Below are positions 6,356 to 14,498 of a stretch of 34,465 nucleotides of DNA, one piece after another; the first letter of the stretch is position 1, and each line of letters starts with the position of its first letter. The stretch spans positions 1 to 34,465 of the forward strand of contig WGER01000020.1 of the NCBI GenBank assembly GCA_015492645.1. The letters run 5' to 3'. A program made the position numbers and the translations under genes. Origin of the DNA: Nitrospirota bacterium. Its GTDB lineage: Bacteria; Nitrospirota; Thermodesulfovibrionia; Thermodesulfovibrionales; JdFR-85. The notes below the pieces were generated by a model, which was given only the letters and a program-made list of their open reading frames with translations, searched no databases and had not been told where the DNA came from.

Positions 6356-8283
6356 GGGAATTCTTCCAGCCAGGAGGCCTCCTTTCCGATACACTCACAA
6401 CCTTTGAATACAGACCCTGCCAGTTGGAGATGGCAGAGGCGGTCTCCAGGGCCCTTGGTGAGGGCAGGGAGATATTGATAGAGGCACCGACCGGTGTGGG
6501 CAAGAGCCTCGCCTATCTCATACCACTTGCGGACCTCATCAACAAAGGCGAGATTGAGAGGGCCGTTGTATCCACCTACACCAAAACACTGCAGAGACAA
6601 CTGATAGAGAGGGATATACCGATTGTTATGGAGAGGTTCTTCCCCCATCTCAGATACTCCGTCTGCTTCGGCAGCGAGAACTACCTCTGTCTGAGGAGAT
6701 TCAACAATGCCTTCAGGGAGGGATTATTTGAAGATTTACAGAACCAGCAGGTGAGTGCCCTCAGGAAGTGGGTTGAATTGACCGAAGAGGGGCTTTATAT
6801 GGAGGTGATGCCACCCTCAGGGTTGTGGATTAGGGTCTGTAGAGAGACAGACCTGTGTCACGGACGGGAATGTGCATATTTTCAGGATTGTTTTTACCAG
6901 AAGGCGAGGCAGAACCACCGGAGGTCACAACTTCTCGTGGTGAACCATCACCTGTTTTTTGCAAACATGGCATCGGGATGGAATGTCCTGCCCGGATTCA
7001 GCCATGTGGTCTTTGATGAGGCCCATGAACTGGAGAGGGTGGCTACAGAGTACCTCGGAGCAGAGGTCTCCAATACAAGACTGAAGTACCTTCTCGACGG
7101 TCTGCTGAACAAGAGGGGCAGGGGTTTAATAAGGAGGCTGCACCTGGAGGGCTTGGATGTCAGAAGGTTGGAAGGCACAATTGGTCGAATCAGGGCCCAG
7201 GGTGAGGAGTTCTTCAACAGAGTTGCCCACTTCCTTGGTCAGGAGAGATCAAGGAGGCTTTCTGCCGATTCACCCTTTGTTGACAACCTATCGGAGCACC
7301 TGGACTATCTGGCAGAGGAGTTGAGAGGACTGAGCCTGATTGCAGAGACAGAGGAACTATCCAAGGACCTGAAGGTATTTTCACAGAGGTGTCGGCAGTA
7401 TATAGAGACCCTTGATCTGATCCTCAAGCAGGGTCTTGAGGGTTACCTCTACTGGGCGGATCGGGAGGGCAGGAGGTTGAGACTTGTAGCCACCCCACTT
7501 GAGCCTGCCGATATACTGAGGAGTCACCTGTTTAAACTCATGGATGCCTCGGTAATCACATCAGCAACCCTCACAGTAGGCGGCTCCTTTGAATATGTCA
7601 AGAGGTCACTGGGGCTCGAAGATGCCGAGACCCTCCTCATAGAGAGCCCCTTTGACTTTCTACACAACGCCCTTCTTTATATCTGTCCTGATATGCCTGA
7701 TCCTGAATCTCCAGTGTATATCGAGAGGGTCACAGAAGAGATCGAGAGGATCCTTGAAGTTTCAAGGGGCAGGACCCTTGTGCTTTACACCAGTTATAGC
7801 CTTCTCAATGATGTGGCATCACGGATCCGGTCCTCTCACCTCACCATATTGAAGCAGGGAGATGAGGACAACTACAATCTGATCATGAGATTCAGGAGAA
7901 CAGATAACGCTGTCCTTTTAGGTACGTACTCCTTCTGGCAGGGGGTTGACATCCCTGGTGATGCCCTGCAGTGTGTGGTGATCACAAAGTTGCCCTTTCC
8001 TGTGCCGACAGAACCCCTGATTGAGGCGAGGATGGAACTCGCCGCGGAAAGGGGACTTGATCCCTTTTATGAAGTCCAGTTGCCCATGGCTGTGATAACC
8101 TTTCGTCAGGGTTTTGGGAGACTGATCAGGAGGGCAACTGACAGGGGCATTGTGGCAGTCCTTGACAGCAGGATCCTCAGAAGGGCGTACGGGAGATCAT
8201 TTCTCAGATCTCTACCTGAGATTCAGATGACCACTGATATAGAGAGGGTGAGGTCCTTTTTCAGATCCGATGTATTGATTTAA
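6352..8283 (+). CDS. dinG: DinG/XPD-like iron-sulfur DNA helicase
   Basis: A 643-residue superfamily 2 helicase of the DinG/YoaA group, 5'-3' ATP-dependent DNA unwinding enzymes for repair and replication-block removal. Visible motifs: a Q-motif-like RPCQLEM (21-27), Walker A EAPTGVGKS (44-52), the DEAH box in VVFDEAHELE (219-228), SATLT in the second half, and motif VI QGFGRLIRR near the C-terminus. A cysteine cluster between motifs Ia and II (C113, C163, C169, C174, C180) fits the [4Fe-4S] domain of XPD-like helicases, which needs four cysteines. There is no N-terminal exonuclease domain, unlike the Gram-positive form. It overlaps ribD by 4 bp (ATGA), so it shares that transcript. Confidence 0.94.
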   Translation: MREFFQPGGLLSDTLTTFEYRPCQLEMAEAVSRALGEGREILIEAPTGVGKSLAYLIPLADLINKGEIERAVVSTYTKTLQRQLIERDIPIVMERFFPHLRYSVCFGSENYLCLRRFNNAFREGLFEDLQNQQVSALRKWVELTEEGLYMEVMPPSGLWIRVCRETDLCHGRECAYFQDCFYQKARQNHRRSQLLVVNHHLFFANMASGWNVLPGFSHVVFDEAHELERVATEYLGAEVSNTRLKYLLDGLLNKRGRGLIRRLHLEGLDVRRLEGTIGRIRAQGEEFFNRVAHFLGQERSRRLSADSPFVDNLSEHLDYLAEELRGLSLIAETEELSKDLKVFSQRCRQYIETLDLILKQGLEGYLYWADREGRRLRLVATPLEPADILRSHLFKLMDASVITSATLTVGGSFEYVKRSLGLEDAETLLIESPFDFLHNALLYICPDMPDPESPVYIERVTEEIERILEVSRGRTLVLYTSYSLLNDVASRIRSSHLTILKQGDEDNYNLIMRFRRTDNAVLLGTYSFWQGVDIPGDALQCVVITKLPFPVPTEPLIEARMELAAERGLDPFYEVQLPMAVITFRQGFGRLIRRATDRGIVAVLDSRILRRAYGRSFLRSLPEIQMTTDIERVRSFFRSDVLI

Positions 8284-8298
8284 GGAGGTGTAGATACT

Positions 8299-9354
8299 AT
8301 GGTTAAGGCCGTTGAATGGGTAAACGGGAAGGTGAGGCTACTTGATCAGAGTAAACTCCCCCATGAGGTCTCCTTTATCGATTGTGAGGACTTTGTGATG
8401 GTGGCAGATGCTATAAGGAGCCTCAAGATAAGAGGTGCACCGGCAATCGGGATAGCCTCTGCAATGGGGCTCGCCCTGGCGGCCCAGCAGACAGAGGTGA
8501 AGGGGGTTGATGAACTTAAGGGGAGGCTTGAGGAGGTGGCCCGGGTGTTTCTATCCACCCGTCCCACAGCCGTCAATATCCAATGGGCGATGCAGAGGAT
8601 GCTCAGGGTTGTAGAGGACGGTAAAGACCTCTCTGTGGATGACCTGAAACAGAGACTGATTGAGGAGGCGAAGGCGATACTTGAGGAGGATATCGAGGTG
8701 AACAGGGCGATAGGTATCTGGGGTGCCAGTTTTATAAGGGATGGGGACACCGTGCTCACCCACTGTAATGCAGGCTCACTTGCCACAGGTGGTTATGGTA
8801 CTGCAACGGCCCCTATACTGGTTGCAAAGGAACAGGGCAAAAACGTCCGCGTCATTGCCACAGAGACACGGCCAGTGCTTCAGGGTGCAAGGCTTACCAC
8901 ATGGGAACTCATGCAGGCAGGTGTTGATGTGACCCTTATAACCGATAACTCTGCAGGTGCGGTAATGAGGAGAGGACTCGTTGATCTCTGTATCGTTGGT
9001 ACAGACAGGACGGTTCTCAACGGTGATGTGGCAAACAAGATAGGCACCTATACTCTTGCTGTGCTTGCCAGGGAGAATGGTATACCCTTCTACGTGGCGG
9101 CCCCGCTGAGTAGTATCGACCCCACCATCGAATCAGGGGAGTTGATCCCTATAGAGGAGAGACCGGCTGAGGAGGTGACCACAATCAGGGGGGTCAGGAT
9201 AGCCCCTGAAGGGGTGAAGGTCCTTAACATGGCCTTTGATGTCACCCCTGCCAGATACATCACCGCCATAATTACAGAAAAGGGTGCCTTCAGACCTCGA
9301 GACATCAGGAAACTCTTTTTGGAAGGATTGAACATCTCAGAGGTGAGGCTTTGA
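8299..9354 (+). CDS. mtnA: S-methyl-5-thioribose-1-phosphate isomerase
   Basis: A 351-residue MtnA enzyme, which converts 5-methylthioribose-1-phosphate to 5-methylthioribulose-1-phosphate in methionine salvage. Family motifs are intact: RGAPAIGIA (45-53), STRPTAVNIQWA (86-97), the catalytic-cysteine stretch THCNAGSLATGGYGTA (C156), TRPVLQGARLT, and GTDR with D236 followed by NGDVANKIGT. Length and spacing are those of the family, which is related to eIF-2B alpha. A strong AAGGAGGTG ribosome-binding site (8283-8291) lies 7 nt before the ATG, only 15 bp after the helicase stop, so it is likely the last gene of the yggU-ribD-helicase run. Other salvage genes (mtnP, mtnB) are not in the window. 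Confidence 0.97.
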   Translation: MVKAVEWVNGKVRLLDQSKLPHEVSFIDCEDFVMVADAIRSLKIRGAPAIGIASAMGLALAAQQTEVKGVDELKGRLEEVARVFLSTRPTAVNIQWAMQRMLRVVEDGKDLSVDDLKQRLIEEAKAILEEDIEVNRAIGIWGASFIRDGDTVLTHCNAGSLATGGYGTATAPILVAKEQGKNVRVIATETRPVLQGARLTTWELMQAGVDVTLITDNSAGAVMRRGLVDLCIVGTDRTVLNGDVANKIGTYTLAVLARENGIPFYVAAPLSSIDPTIESGELIPIEERPAEEVTTIRGVRIAPEGVKVLNMAFDVTPARYITAIITEKGAFRPRDIRKLFLEGLNISEVRL

Positions 9355-9361
9355 ATCTCCA

Positions 9362-9391
9362 TTGACTTTATTCATTTCTGATTGATAGACT
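9362..9391 (+). promoter_or_regulatory. Candidate sigma-70 promoter for pal operon
   Basis: TTGACT at 9362-9367 (5 of 6 to consensus) and TAGACT at 9386-9391 (4 of 6), 18 bp apart, lie between mtnA and pal. The spacing and position, about 100 bp before pal, are reasonable, but this is pattern matching only. Confidence 0.33.
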
Positions 9392-9417
9392 AAATAAATT
9401 TTGAAAGGGGTAGGGGT

Positions 9418-9447
9418 CTCTCTTTAAGAGAGTTAATTTAAAGAGAG
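9418..9447. other. Hairpin in the pal leader
   Basis: A perfect 10-bp inverted repeat: CTCTCTTTAA (9418-9427) pairs with TTAAAGAGAG (9438-9447) around a 10-nt loop. It lies in the mtnA-pal gap. Without a downstream T-run it is a poor intrinsic terminator; it could stabilise the pal mRNA 5' end or be an operator. Confidence 0.4.
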
Positions 9448-9499
9448 GAGGTCCTTGATTTTCAAGGTCTTCAAAAAATCCATAAATAAGGGAGGTAGC

Positions 9500-10066
9500 A
9501 TGAAGAAAACGGTCTTTATTCTGTTTATCGTTGCCTTGGTCTTTTCCTGTGCACCCAGAAAGGTTTCAACCCCTGCTGGTCCTGAGGCAGAGGCTCCTGC
9601 ACCGGAGACCGGTGTGGAGAAGGGTGTACCTGCTGAGGAGCAGAGGATAGGGGAGCAGGAGGTCGAAGGCGTTACAATGGAGAGGGTGGAAGAGCCGAGG
9701 GAGGTGGCTATTTCAGAAGAAGAGAAGGCACAGATCTTCAAGAATATTTATTTTGACTTTGATAAATATGACATCAAAGAAGAGTACCGTGAGGTGCTGA
9801 AAAGGATCGCAGACTGGCTGATAGAGCATCCCTCTGTGAAACTGATAGTAGAGGGCCATTGTGATGAGAGGGGAACAAATGAATATAACCTTGGTCTTGG
9901 TGACAGGAGGGCAAATGCTGTTAAGGATTATCTCATATCCCTCGGGGTTTCTCCAGAAAGGATAGAGACTGTGAGTTATGGTGAAGAAAGACCGGTCTGT
10001 ACAGAGCATAATGAGGAATGCTGGTGGCGTAACAGAAGGGCGCAGTTTGTGGTGGTCGAGGAGTAG
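9500..10066 (+). CDS. pal: Peptidoglycan-associated lipoprotein Pal
   Basis: A 188-residue outer-membrane lipoprotein. The start is taken at the ATG at 9500 because GGAGG (9491-9495) precedes it and the protein then opens with a classic signal, MKKTVFILFIVALVFSCAP; the lipid-attachment cysteine is C17, with a slightly unusual Phe at -2. A Pro/Glu-rich linker (about 20-70) leads to an OmpA-like peptidoglycan-binding domain: IYFDFDKYDIKEEYR, VEGHCDERGTNEYN, LGDRRANAVKDYL and the C-terminal NRRAQFVV. Pal anchors the outer membrane to peptidoglycan and works with Tol proteins. The ybgF gene begins at the next base, but tolB, tolA, tolQ and tolR are not here. Confidence 0.95.
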   Translation: MKKTVFILFIVALVFSCAPRKVSTPAGPEAEAPAPETGVEKGVPAEEQRIGEQEVEGVTMERVEEPREVAISEEEKAQIFKNIYFDFDKYDIKEEYREVLKRIADWLIEHPSVKLIVEGHCDERGTNEYNLGLGDRRANAVKDYLISLGVSPERIETVSYGEERPVCTEHNEECWWRNRRAQFVVVEE

Positions 10067-10921
10067 ATGATGCCGAGGGCCCTCGCCCTGGTCCTGTTGA
10101 TATCACTTGCAGGCTGTGTGGCCACGGCAGATTATACTGTGATGAGAAATGACCTCAACCAGGTCATGGTCACACAGAATGAGTTGAAGAAAGAGGTCCA
10201 TGCCTTGAAAAAGAGACTCACAGAGGTCTCTTCAACAAGCAGGGACCGCCAGATACTGGAGGCGCTGAGACAGTCGCAGGTCTCGCTCAGGGAGGAGATT
10301 GATGCCCTCAGAGGTGACCTGCAGGCCTTACAGGCCGCTGTAGAAGAGGGTCAGTTCAGAGATGAGAGGAGATGGAGGGAAGCAGAGGAGGAGGACAGGA
10401 ACCTGAGACTCGAACTGGAGGCCTTGAAGGAAGAGATAAAGTCACTCCAGAAGGCCATGGCTGAGATAAATGAGAGGATAGCCACTGCCACAGCACCTCA
10501 AGAGGTGCCTCCATCAAAGGAGACACCTGAGGAACTCTACCAGAGGGCACTGCAGACACTGAATCAGGGAGACTTCCAGAAGGCCCGCAGGGAGTTTGAG
10601 GAATTCATGAAGAGATTTCCCCAATCTGACCTGGTGGATAATGCCCAGTTCTGGATTGCAGAGAGTTTTTACAGAGAGGGCAACTATGAAGAGGCGATTC
10701 TTGCCTACGAGAGCCTGAAGAAGAATTATCCCAAGAGCAATAAGATACCTGATGCCCTTTACAAACAGGCGCTCGCCTTTGAGAAGTTGGGTGATCGAAA
10801 TGTGGCAAAGACCATTCTTAAGAGTATAATACAGAAGTTTCCGGATTCTGATGCCGCCAAGAGGGCCAGGGAGACACTCGAAAGGTTTGAGAAGACAACC
10901 CCTGAAAAGACGAGGGGATAA
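10067..10921 (+). CDS. ybgF: YbgF/CpoB-like Tol-Pal accessory protein with TPRs
   Basis: A 284-residue protein beginning with a lipoprotein-type signal ending LLISLAGC (C17; C16 if the second ATG at 10070 is used). E. coli CpoB has a cleaved signal instead, so this version may be membrane-anchored. Residues about 25-140 are strongly coiled-coil (heptads rich in Leu, Glu, Lys), which in the family drives trimerisation. The last 120 residues are three tetratricopeptide-like units starting at EELYQRALQTLNQGDFQKA, QFWIAESFYREGNYEEA and DALYKQALAFEKLGDRNVA. The family coordinates peptidoglycan synthesis with outer-membrane constriction. It starts directly after the pal stop and ends directly before the moaA GTG, so all three are co-transcribed. 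Confidence 0.92.
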   Translation: MMPRALALVLLISLAGCVATADYTVMRNDLNQVMVTQNELKKEVHALKKRLTEVSSTSRDRQILEALRQSQVSLREEIDALRGDLQALQAAVEEGQFRDERRWREAEEEDRNLRLELEALKEEIKSLQKAMAEINERIATATAPQEVPPSKETPEELYQRALQTLNQGDFQKARREFEEFMKRFPQSDLVDNAQFWIAESFYREGNYEEAILAYESLKKNYPKSNKIPDALYKQALAFEKLGDRNVAKTILKSIIQKFPDSDAAKRARETLERFEKTTPEKTRG

Positions 10922-11899
10922 GTGGTCCTGCAGGACAGATACGCCAGGCTGGTTGACTACATCAGGGTCTCAGTAACTGACCGCTGCAATCTCCGATGTC
11001 TGTACTGCATGCCCTACCATAGCCGACCTGTAAGATATAAACATATTCTAACCTATGAAGAGATCCTGAGAGTTTTGAGAATTGCAGCCCGCCTTGGTGT
11101 TATGAGGGTGAGGTTTACAGGAGGTGAACCCCTTGCGAGGAAGAACATACAGTTTCTTATCAGGCAGACAGCCAGGATACCCGGTATAGAAGAGGTCTGT
11201 ATAACCACGAACGGAGTACTGCTCCATCGGTACGTGGACGAACTGAAGGATGCTGGACTGAAGAGGATAAATGTGAGCCTCGATTCTCTGAATCCTGATA
11301 AGTACAGAGAGATAACAGGAGGTGGGGATCTGAGGGTTGTCCTGGATGGAATAGAAAGGGCAGATGCAGTGGGTATCAGGCCGATTCAGTTGAATGTGGT
11401 GGTAATCAGGGGTATAAATGATGACGAGATAGAAACTTTCGGGAGATTTACCCTCAATAATGAGTACCATGTCAGGTTTATTGAATTCATGCCGGGCAAG
11501 GGGAATAACTGGACTGCAGACAGGTGTGTAACAGTGAAGGAGATAAAGGAGAGGCTTGAAAAGGCCCTTGGTCCCCTTGAGCCAGTAGAATACAGGTCCT
11601 CCGGACCAGCCTGTTATTACAGGATTCCATCTGGCAGGGGACTTGTTGGGTTCATAAGTCCGGTATCTGAGCACTTCTGTGGCAACTGTAACCGTTTGAG
11701 GATAACCTCAGATGGGAAGGTGAGGCCCTGTCTATTCTCCGAGACTGAAATAGACCTCAGGGCTCCACTCAGAAGTGGTGCCACAGACGAGGAGATAGAG
11801 AGACTGCTCAGGTTGGCTGTAGAGGCAAAACCAGAAGGCCATCTGCTCAGCAAAGAGTTTAAAGAGATTCCAAAGGCGATGTCAGAGATTGGGGGTTAG
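10922..11899 (+). CDS. moaA: GTP 3',8-cyclase MoaA
   Basis: A 325-residue radical-SAM enzyme that converts GTP to the precursor of cyclic pyranopterin in molybdenum-cofactor synthesis. The N-terminal cluster CNLRCLYC uses C22, C26 and C29, the SAM-binding GGEP is at 67-70, and the second cluster uses C253, C256 (CGNCN) and C270. The C-terminal Gly-Gly tail, needed for activity in studied homologues, is present (MSEIGG). The GTG start abuts the ybgF stop with no gap, and no Shine-Dalgarno separates them, so translation is probably coupled. The cofactor would serve the molybdenum/tungsten formate dehydrogenase encoded at 23346-26021. Its last 18 bp overlap the 3' end of a convergent gene. Confidence 0.97.
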   Translation: MVLQDRYARLVDYIRVSVTDRCNLRCLYCMPYHSRPVRYKHILTYEEILRVLRIAARLGVMRVRFTGGEPLARKNIQFLIRQTARIPGIEEVCITTNGVLLHRYVDELKDAGLKRINVSLDSLNPDKYREITGGGDLRVVLDGIERADAVGIRPIQLNVVVIRGINDDEIETFGRFTLNNEYHVRFIEFMPGKGNNWTADRCVTVKEIKERLEKALGPLEPVEYRSSGPACYYRIPSGRGLVGFISPVSEHFCGNCNRLRITSDGKVRPCLFSETEIDLRAPLRSGATDEEIERLLRLAVEAKPEGHLLSKEFKEIPKAMSEIGG

Positions 11900-12316
11900 A
11901 TGTTGCCTCAGGAGAATGACCTCCTGAAGGAGGCTGATCATCTTTCTGTAGCCTCTGGGGTCTCTCTCAGGCATAACCCGTAGGAGGGTTTCACAGAAGT
12001 ACCATGTACATCTGAAGGGTCTCTGCCACCTGGGAAGGATACACCCCCTGTCTGATAAAAACTGACAGTAATCGTCAGGTGCCCTTTTTGTATCCAGCTC
12101 AGGTGGTTGCGAGTTTAACAGAAAGAAGAGGTGCCTGTCCTCTTTATCAGGGATGCCATGTTTCTGCTTGCAGCAGACATCTCTGCATTCAGGACAGACC
12201 TCTGATGTGAAGTGCTCGATGAGCGGGCTCAGTTCTTCCATCCTCTCCCGGACCTTCAGGGCAATCTGTCTGCCTGAGATAACCTCAGGCCCTGTTGTCC
12301 TTCCGTGCTTCAACAC
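11882..12316 (-). CDS. Small cysteine-rich protein, putative metal binding
   Basis: A 144-residue protein of unknown function. Cysteines cluster in CPECRDVCCKQKHGIP (about 41-56) and in CQFLSDRGCILPRWQRPFRC, with TWYFC immediately after (about 84-108), seven to eight in all, suggesting a zinc or iron-sulfur site broadly like YkgJ-type CxxCxxxCC proteins. The RPFRCTWYFC segment looks strongly conserved. There is no signal peptide, so it is probably cytoplasmic. The GTG at 12316 is the longest start and overlaps the preceding small gene by 32 bp; a shorter start is possible. Its 3' end overlaps moaA by 18 bp in convergent orientation. Confidence 0.68.
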   Translation of the reverse strand: MLKHGRTTGPEVISGRQIALKVRERMEELSPLIEHFTSEVCPECRDVCCKQKHGIPDKEDRHLFFLLNSQPPELDTKRAPDDYCQFLSDRGCILPRWQRPFRCTWYFCETLLRVMPERDPRGYRKMISLLQEVILLRQHLTPNL

Positions 12317-12464
12317 TTCTGATCTCTTCTTCTATGGACCTTATCATCTTCTGGAGCATCTGTTCCTTCTGTTCTGGAGGTGCTGTATGATATCGCCTGT
12401 TTCTCAATAATCGGGAGAGGGCCTTTTTCCACAGGGAGTCCAGTTCTTTCAGTTTCCGTGTCAT
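12285..12464 (-). CDS. Short charged protein of unknown function
   Basis: A 59-residue reading frame starting MTRKLKELDSLWKKALSRLL and ending with a helical, Glu/Lys/Arg-rich stretch. No known family is recognised. It is supported by a TATAAT hexamer ending 7 bases upstream of the ATG on the same strand, and by overlap with the cysteine-rich gene that follows, suggesting a two-gene unit. An in-frame extension upstream to 12518 exists but would read through the promoter hexamer, so the shorter start is preferred. Confidence 0.5.
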   Translation of the reverse strand: MTRKLKELDSLWKKALSRLLRNRRYHTAPPEQKEQMLQKMIRSIEEEIRSVEARKDNRA

Positions 12465-12470
12465 AGTCTC

Positions 12471-12476
12471 ATTATA
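12471..12476 (-). promoter_or_regulatory. TATAAT -10 element for the two-gene minus unit
   Basis: A perfect TATAAT on the minus strand spans 12476 to 12471. A start site 6-7 nt further on would fall at about 12464, the A of the first ATG, implying a leaderless or nearly leaderless transcript. No good -35 hexamer at 16-18 bp is visible. Confidence 0.4.
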
Positions 12477-12498
12477 CCACATATATTGAAGAATAGAG

Positions 12499-12524
12499 CC
12501 AAATTGGCATAAATCCAATTTTGG
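12499..12524. promoter_or_regulatory. Inverted repeat between divergent genes
   Basis: CCAAATTGG (12499-12507) and CCAATTTTGG (12515-12524) form an inverted pair with one extra base, centred between the minus-strand unit and glgB. A shared operator is possible; no regulator is identifiable. Confidence 0.25.
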
Positions 12525-12548
12525 GGTATGGGGCGAAAGATCCTGGAG

Positions 12549-12579
12549 TTGGAATTATCCCCTGTTGTTTACTTATAAT
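12549..12579 (+). promoter_or_regulatory. Candidate promoter for glgB
   Basis: TTGGAA (12549-12554) and a perfect TATAAT (12574-12579) are separated by 19 bp, slightly long. Transcription from here would begin near 12586, excluding the upstream in-frame starts at 12521 and 12578 and favouring the glgB ATG at 12602. Confidence 0.4.
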
Positions 12580-12601
12580 GAGACCTATGAATGTAGGCAG
12601 G

Positions 12602-14497
12602 ATGAGTCTCTTCACAGAGCACGACATATACCTCTTTAAAGAAGGGAGTCACTTCCGTTTATATGAGAAGATGGGTGCCCATCCACTTGTTAAAGAGGGG
12701 GTGAAGGGGACATACTTTGCCCTCTGGGCCCCTAATGCCGAGAGGGTCACGGTCTTTGGAGACTTCAATGAATGGGACAAGGAGTCTCATCCACTTTTCC
12801 AGAGGGAGGACGGTTCTGGTATATGGGAGGGCTTTATACCTCATGTCTCAACCGGTACCCGGTACAAGTATCACATCGTTTCCAGGTACCACAACTACAG
12901 GGTGGACAAGGCTGACCCCTTCGGCTTCTACTCAGAGACCTCTCCAGGGACCGCCTCTGTGGTCTGGGACCTCGGTTACCAGTGGAATGACGGTGAGTGG
13001 ATGAGGAACCGTCACAGGTATAACAGCCTGCAGGGGCCATTTTCTGTTTATGAGGTCCACCTCGGTTCCTGGAAGAGGGTACCAGAGGAGGGGAACAGGT
13101 TTCTCACCTATCGGGAGATGGCCGAGCAACTGCCCCGGTATGTAAAGGAGATGGGGTTTACACATGTGGAGTTCCTGCCTGTGATGGAACATCCCTTCTA
13201 CGGGTCCTGGGGTTATCAGGTGACAGGTTACTTCGCCCCCACCTCAAGATACGGGACACCCCAGGACTTTATGTACCTTGTGGATAGATTACACCAGGAG
13301 GGAATAGGGGTGATCCTTGATTGGGTCCCTTCCCACTTTCCCTCAGACGAGCATGGCCTGGTATACTTTGACGGTACACACCTTTATGAACATGCCGACC
13401 CGAGAAAGGGCTATCACCCCCACTGGCACAGTTATATCTTTAACTACGGAAGGAACGAGGTGAGGAGTTTCCTTATAAGCAATGCCGTGTTCTGGCTCGA
13501 CAGATACCATGCAGATGGGCTGAGGGTGGATGCGGTCGCCTCCATGCTCTATCTTGATTATGGAAGGGCGGAAGGGGAATGGATACCGAATGAATATGGG
13601 GGGAGGGAGAACCTCGAGGCGATATCCTTCCTGAGAAGGATGAACGAAGAGGTCTACAAGGTCTTTCCTGATGTTCAGACGATTGCAGAGGAGTCCACCG
13701 CCTGGCCTATGGTTTCCAGACCGGTTTACTTGGGTGGTCTTGGATTCGGGATGAAGTGGAATATGGGCTGGATGCATGATACACTGGTTTATTTTTCAAA
13801 GGACCCGATATACAGGAAGTATCACCATCACCAACTCACCTTCAGTATCTGGTATGCCTTTACTGAGAACTTCCTCCTTCCCCTGTCCCATGATGAGGTG
13901 GTTCATGGAAAGCGGTCTCTGCTGTGGAAGATGCCAGGGGATCACTGGCAGAAGTGTGCGAACCTGAGGCTGCTTTTTGGATATATGTATGGGCATCCAG
14001 GGAAGAAACTACTCTTTATGGGGGGGGAATTTGGCCAGGACTGGGAGTGGAACCACGATGATGGCCTGAGGTGGCACCTCCTGCAGTATAAAGAGCATCA
14101 GGGGATACAGCAATGGATGAAGGACCTGAACCACTTTTACAGGAACACACCTGCACTTTACGAACTGGACTTTGACCCCAGGGGGTTTGAATGGATAGAT
14201 TATCAGGACTGGCAGCATAGCGTGATCAGTTTTATAAGAAAGGGTGCATCTACTGAGGAGACTGTGCTTGTGGTCTGTAATTTTACACCTGTACCCAGGA
14301 TCAACTACAGAGTAGGGGTGCCAATGGGAGGATACTGGAAGGAGTGTCTGAACAGTGATGCCACCTGCTATGGAGGAAGTGGAATGGGCAACCTGGGTGG
14401 TGCTATGGCAGAGGAGGTGGAGCACCACGGCAGACCATTCAGTCTGAACCTGACCCTTCCTCCACTGGCTGTGCTCTTCTTCAAGAACCCTGCTTAG
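12602..14497 (+). CDS. glgB: 1,4-alpha-glucan branching enzyme (GH13)
   Basis: A 631-residue branching enzyme that cuts alpha-1,4 chains and reattaches them through alpha-1,6 bonds in glycogen. An N-terminal CBM48 domain ([20 protein letters not shown], 36-55) is followed by the GH13 barrel: [19 protein letters not shown] (200-218), DWVPSHFP, nucleophile D310 in [10 protein letters not shown], acid/base E363 in IAEES, and LSHDEVVHG for the third acidic residue. The start at 12602 matches the usual opening of the family ([15 protein letters not shown]) and lies downstream of a likely promoter; the frame is open 81 bp further up. It lacks the extra N-terminal domain of enterobacterial GlgB. A GH57 gene begins one base after the stop, suggesting a shared glucan-metabolism operon. 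Confidence 0.96.
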   Translation: MSLFTEHDIYLFKEGSHFRLYEKMGAHPLVKEGVKGTYFALWAPNAERVTVFGDFNEWDKESHPLFQREDGSGIWEGFIPHVSTGTRYKYHIVSRYHNYRVDKADPFGFYSETSPGTASVVWDLGYQWNDGEWMRNRHRYNSLQGPFSVYEVHLGSWKRVPEEGNRFLTYREMAEQLPRYVKEMGFTHVEFLPVMEHPFYGSWGYQVTGYFAPTSRYGTPQDFMYLVDRLHQEGIGVILDWVPSHFPSDEHGLVYFDGTHLYEHADPRKGYHPHWHSYIFNYGRNEVRSFLISNAVFWLDRYHADGLRVDAVASMLYLDYGRAEGEWIPNEYGGRENLEAISFLRRMNEEVYKVFPDVQTIAEESTAWPMVSRPVYLGGLGFGMKWNMGWMHDTLVYFSKDPIYRKYHHHQLTFSIWYAFTENFLLPLSHDEVVHGKRSLLWKMPGDHWQKCANLRLLFGYMYGHPGKKLLFMGGEFGQDWEWNHDDGLRWHLLQYKEHQGIQQWMKDLNHFYRNTPALYELDFDPRGFEWIDYQDWQHSVISFIRKGASTEETVLVVCNFTPVPRINYRVGVPMGGYWKECLNSDATCYGGSGMGNLGGAMAEEVEHHGRPFSLNLTLPPLAVLFFKNPA

Positions 14498-14498
14498 A

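Noticed and set aside
9455-9499. Upstream in-frame TTG start for Pal
   Set aside because: It would put 15 residues in front of a normal lipoprotein signal; the ATG at 9500 has a proper GGAGG site.
12521-12601. 27-residue N-terminal extension of GlgB
   Set aside because: It spans the candidate promoter hexamers and does not resemble the family N-terminus, which begins at MSLFTEHD.
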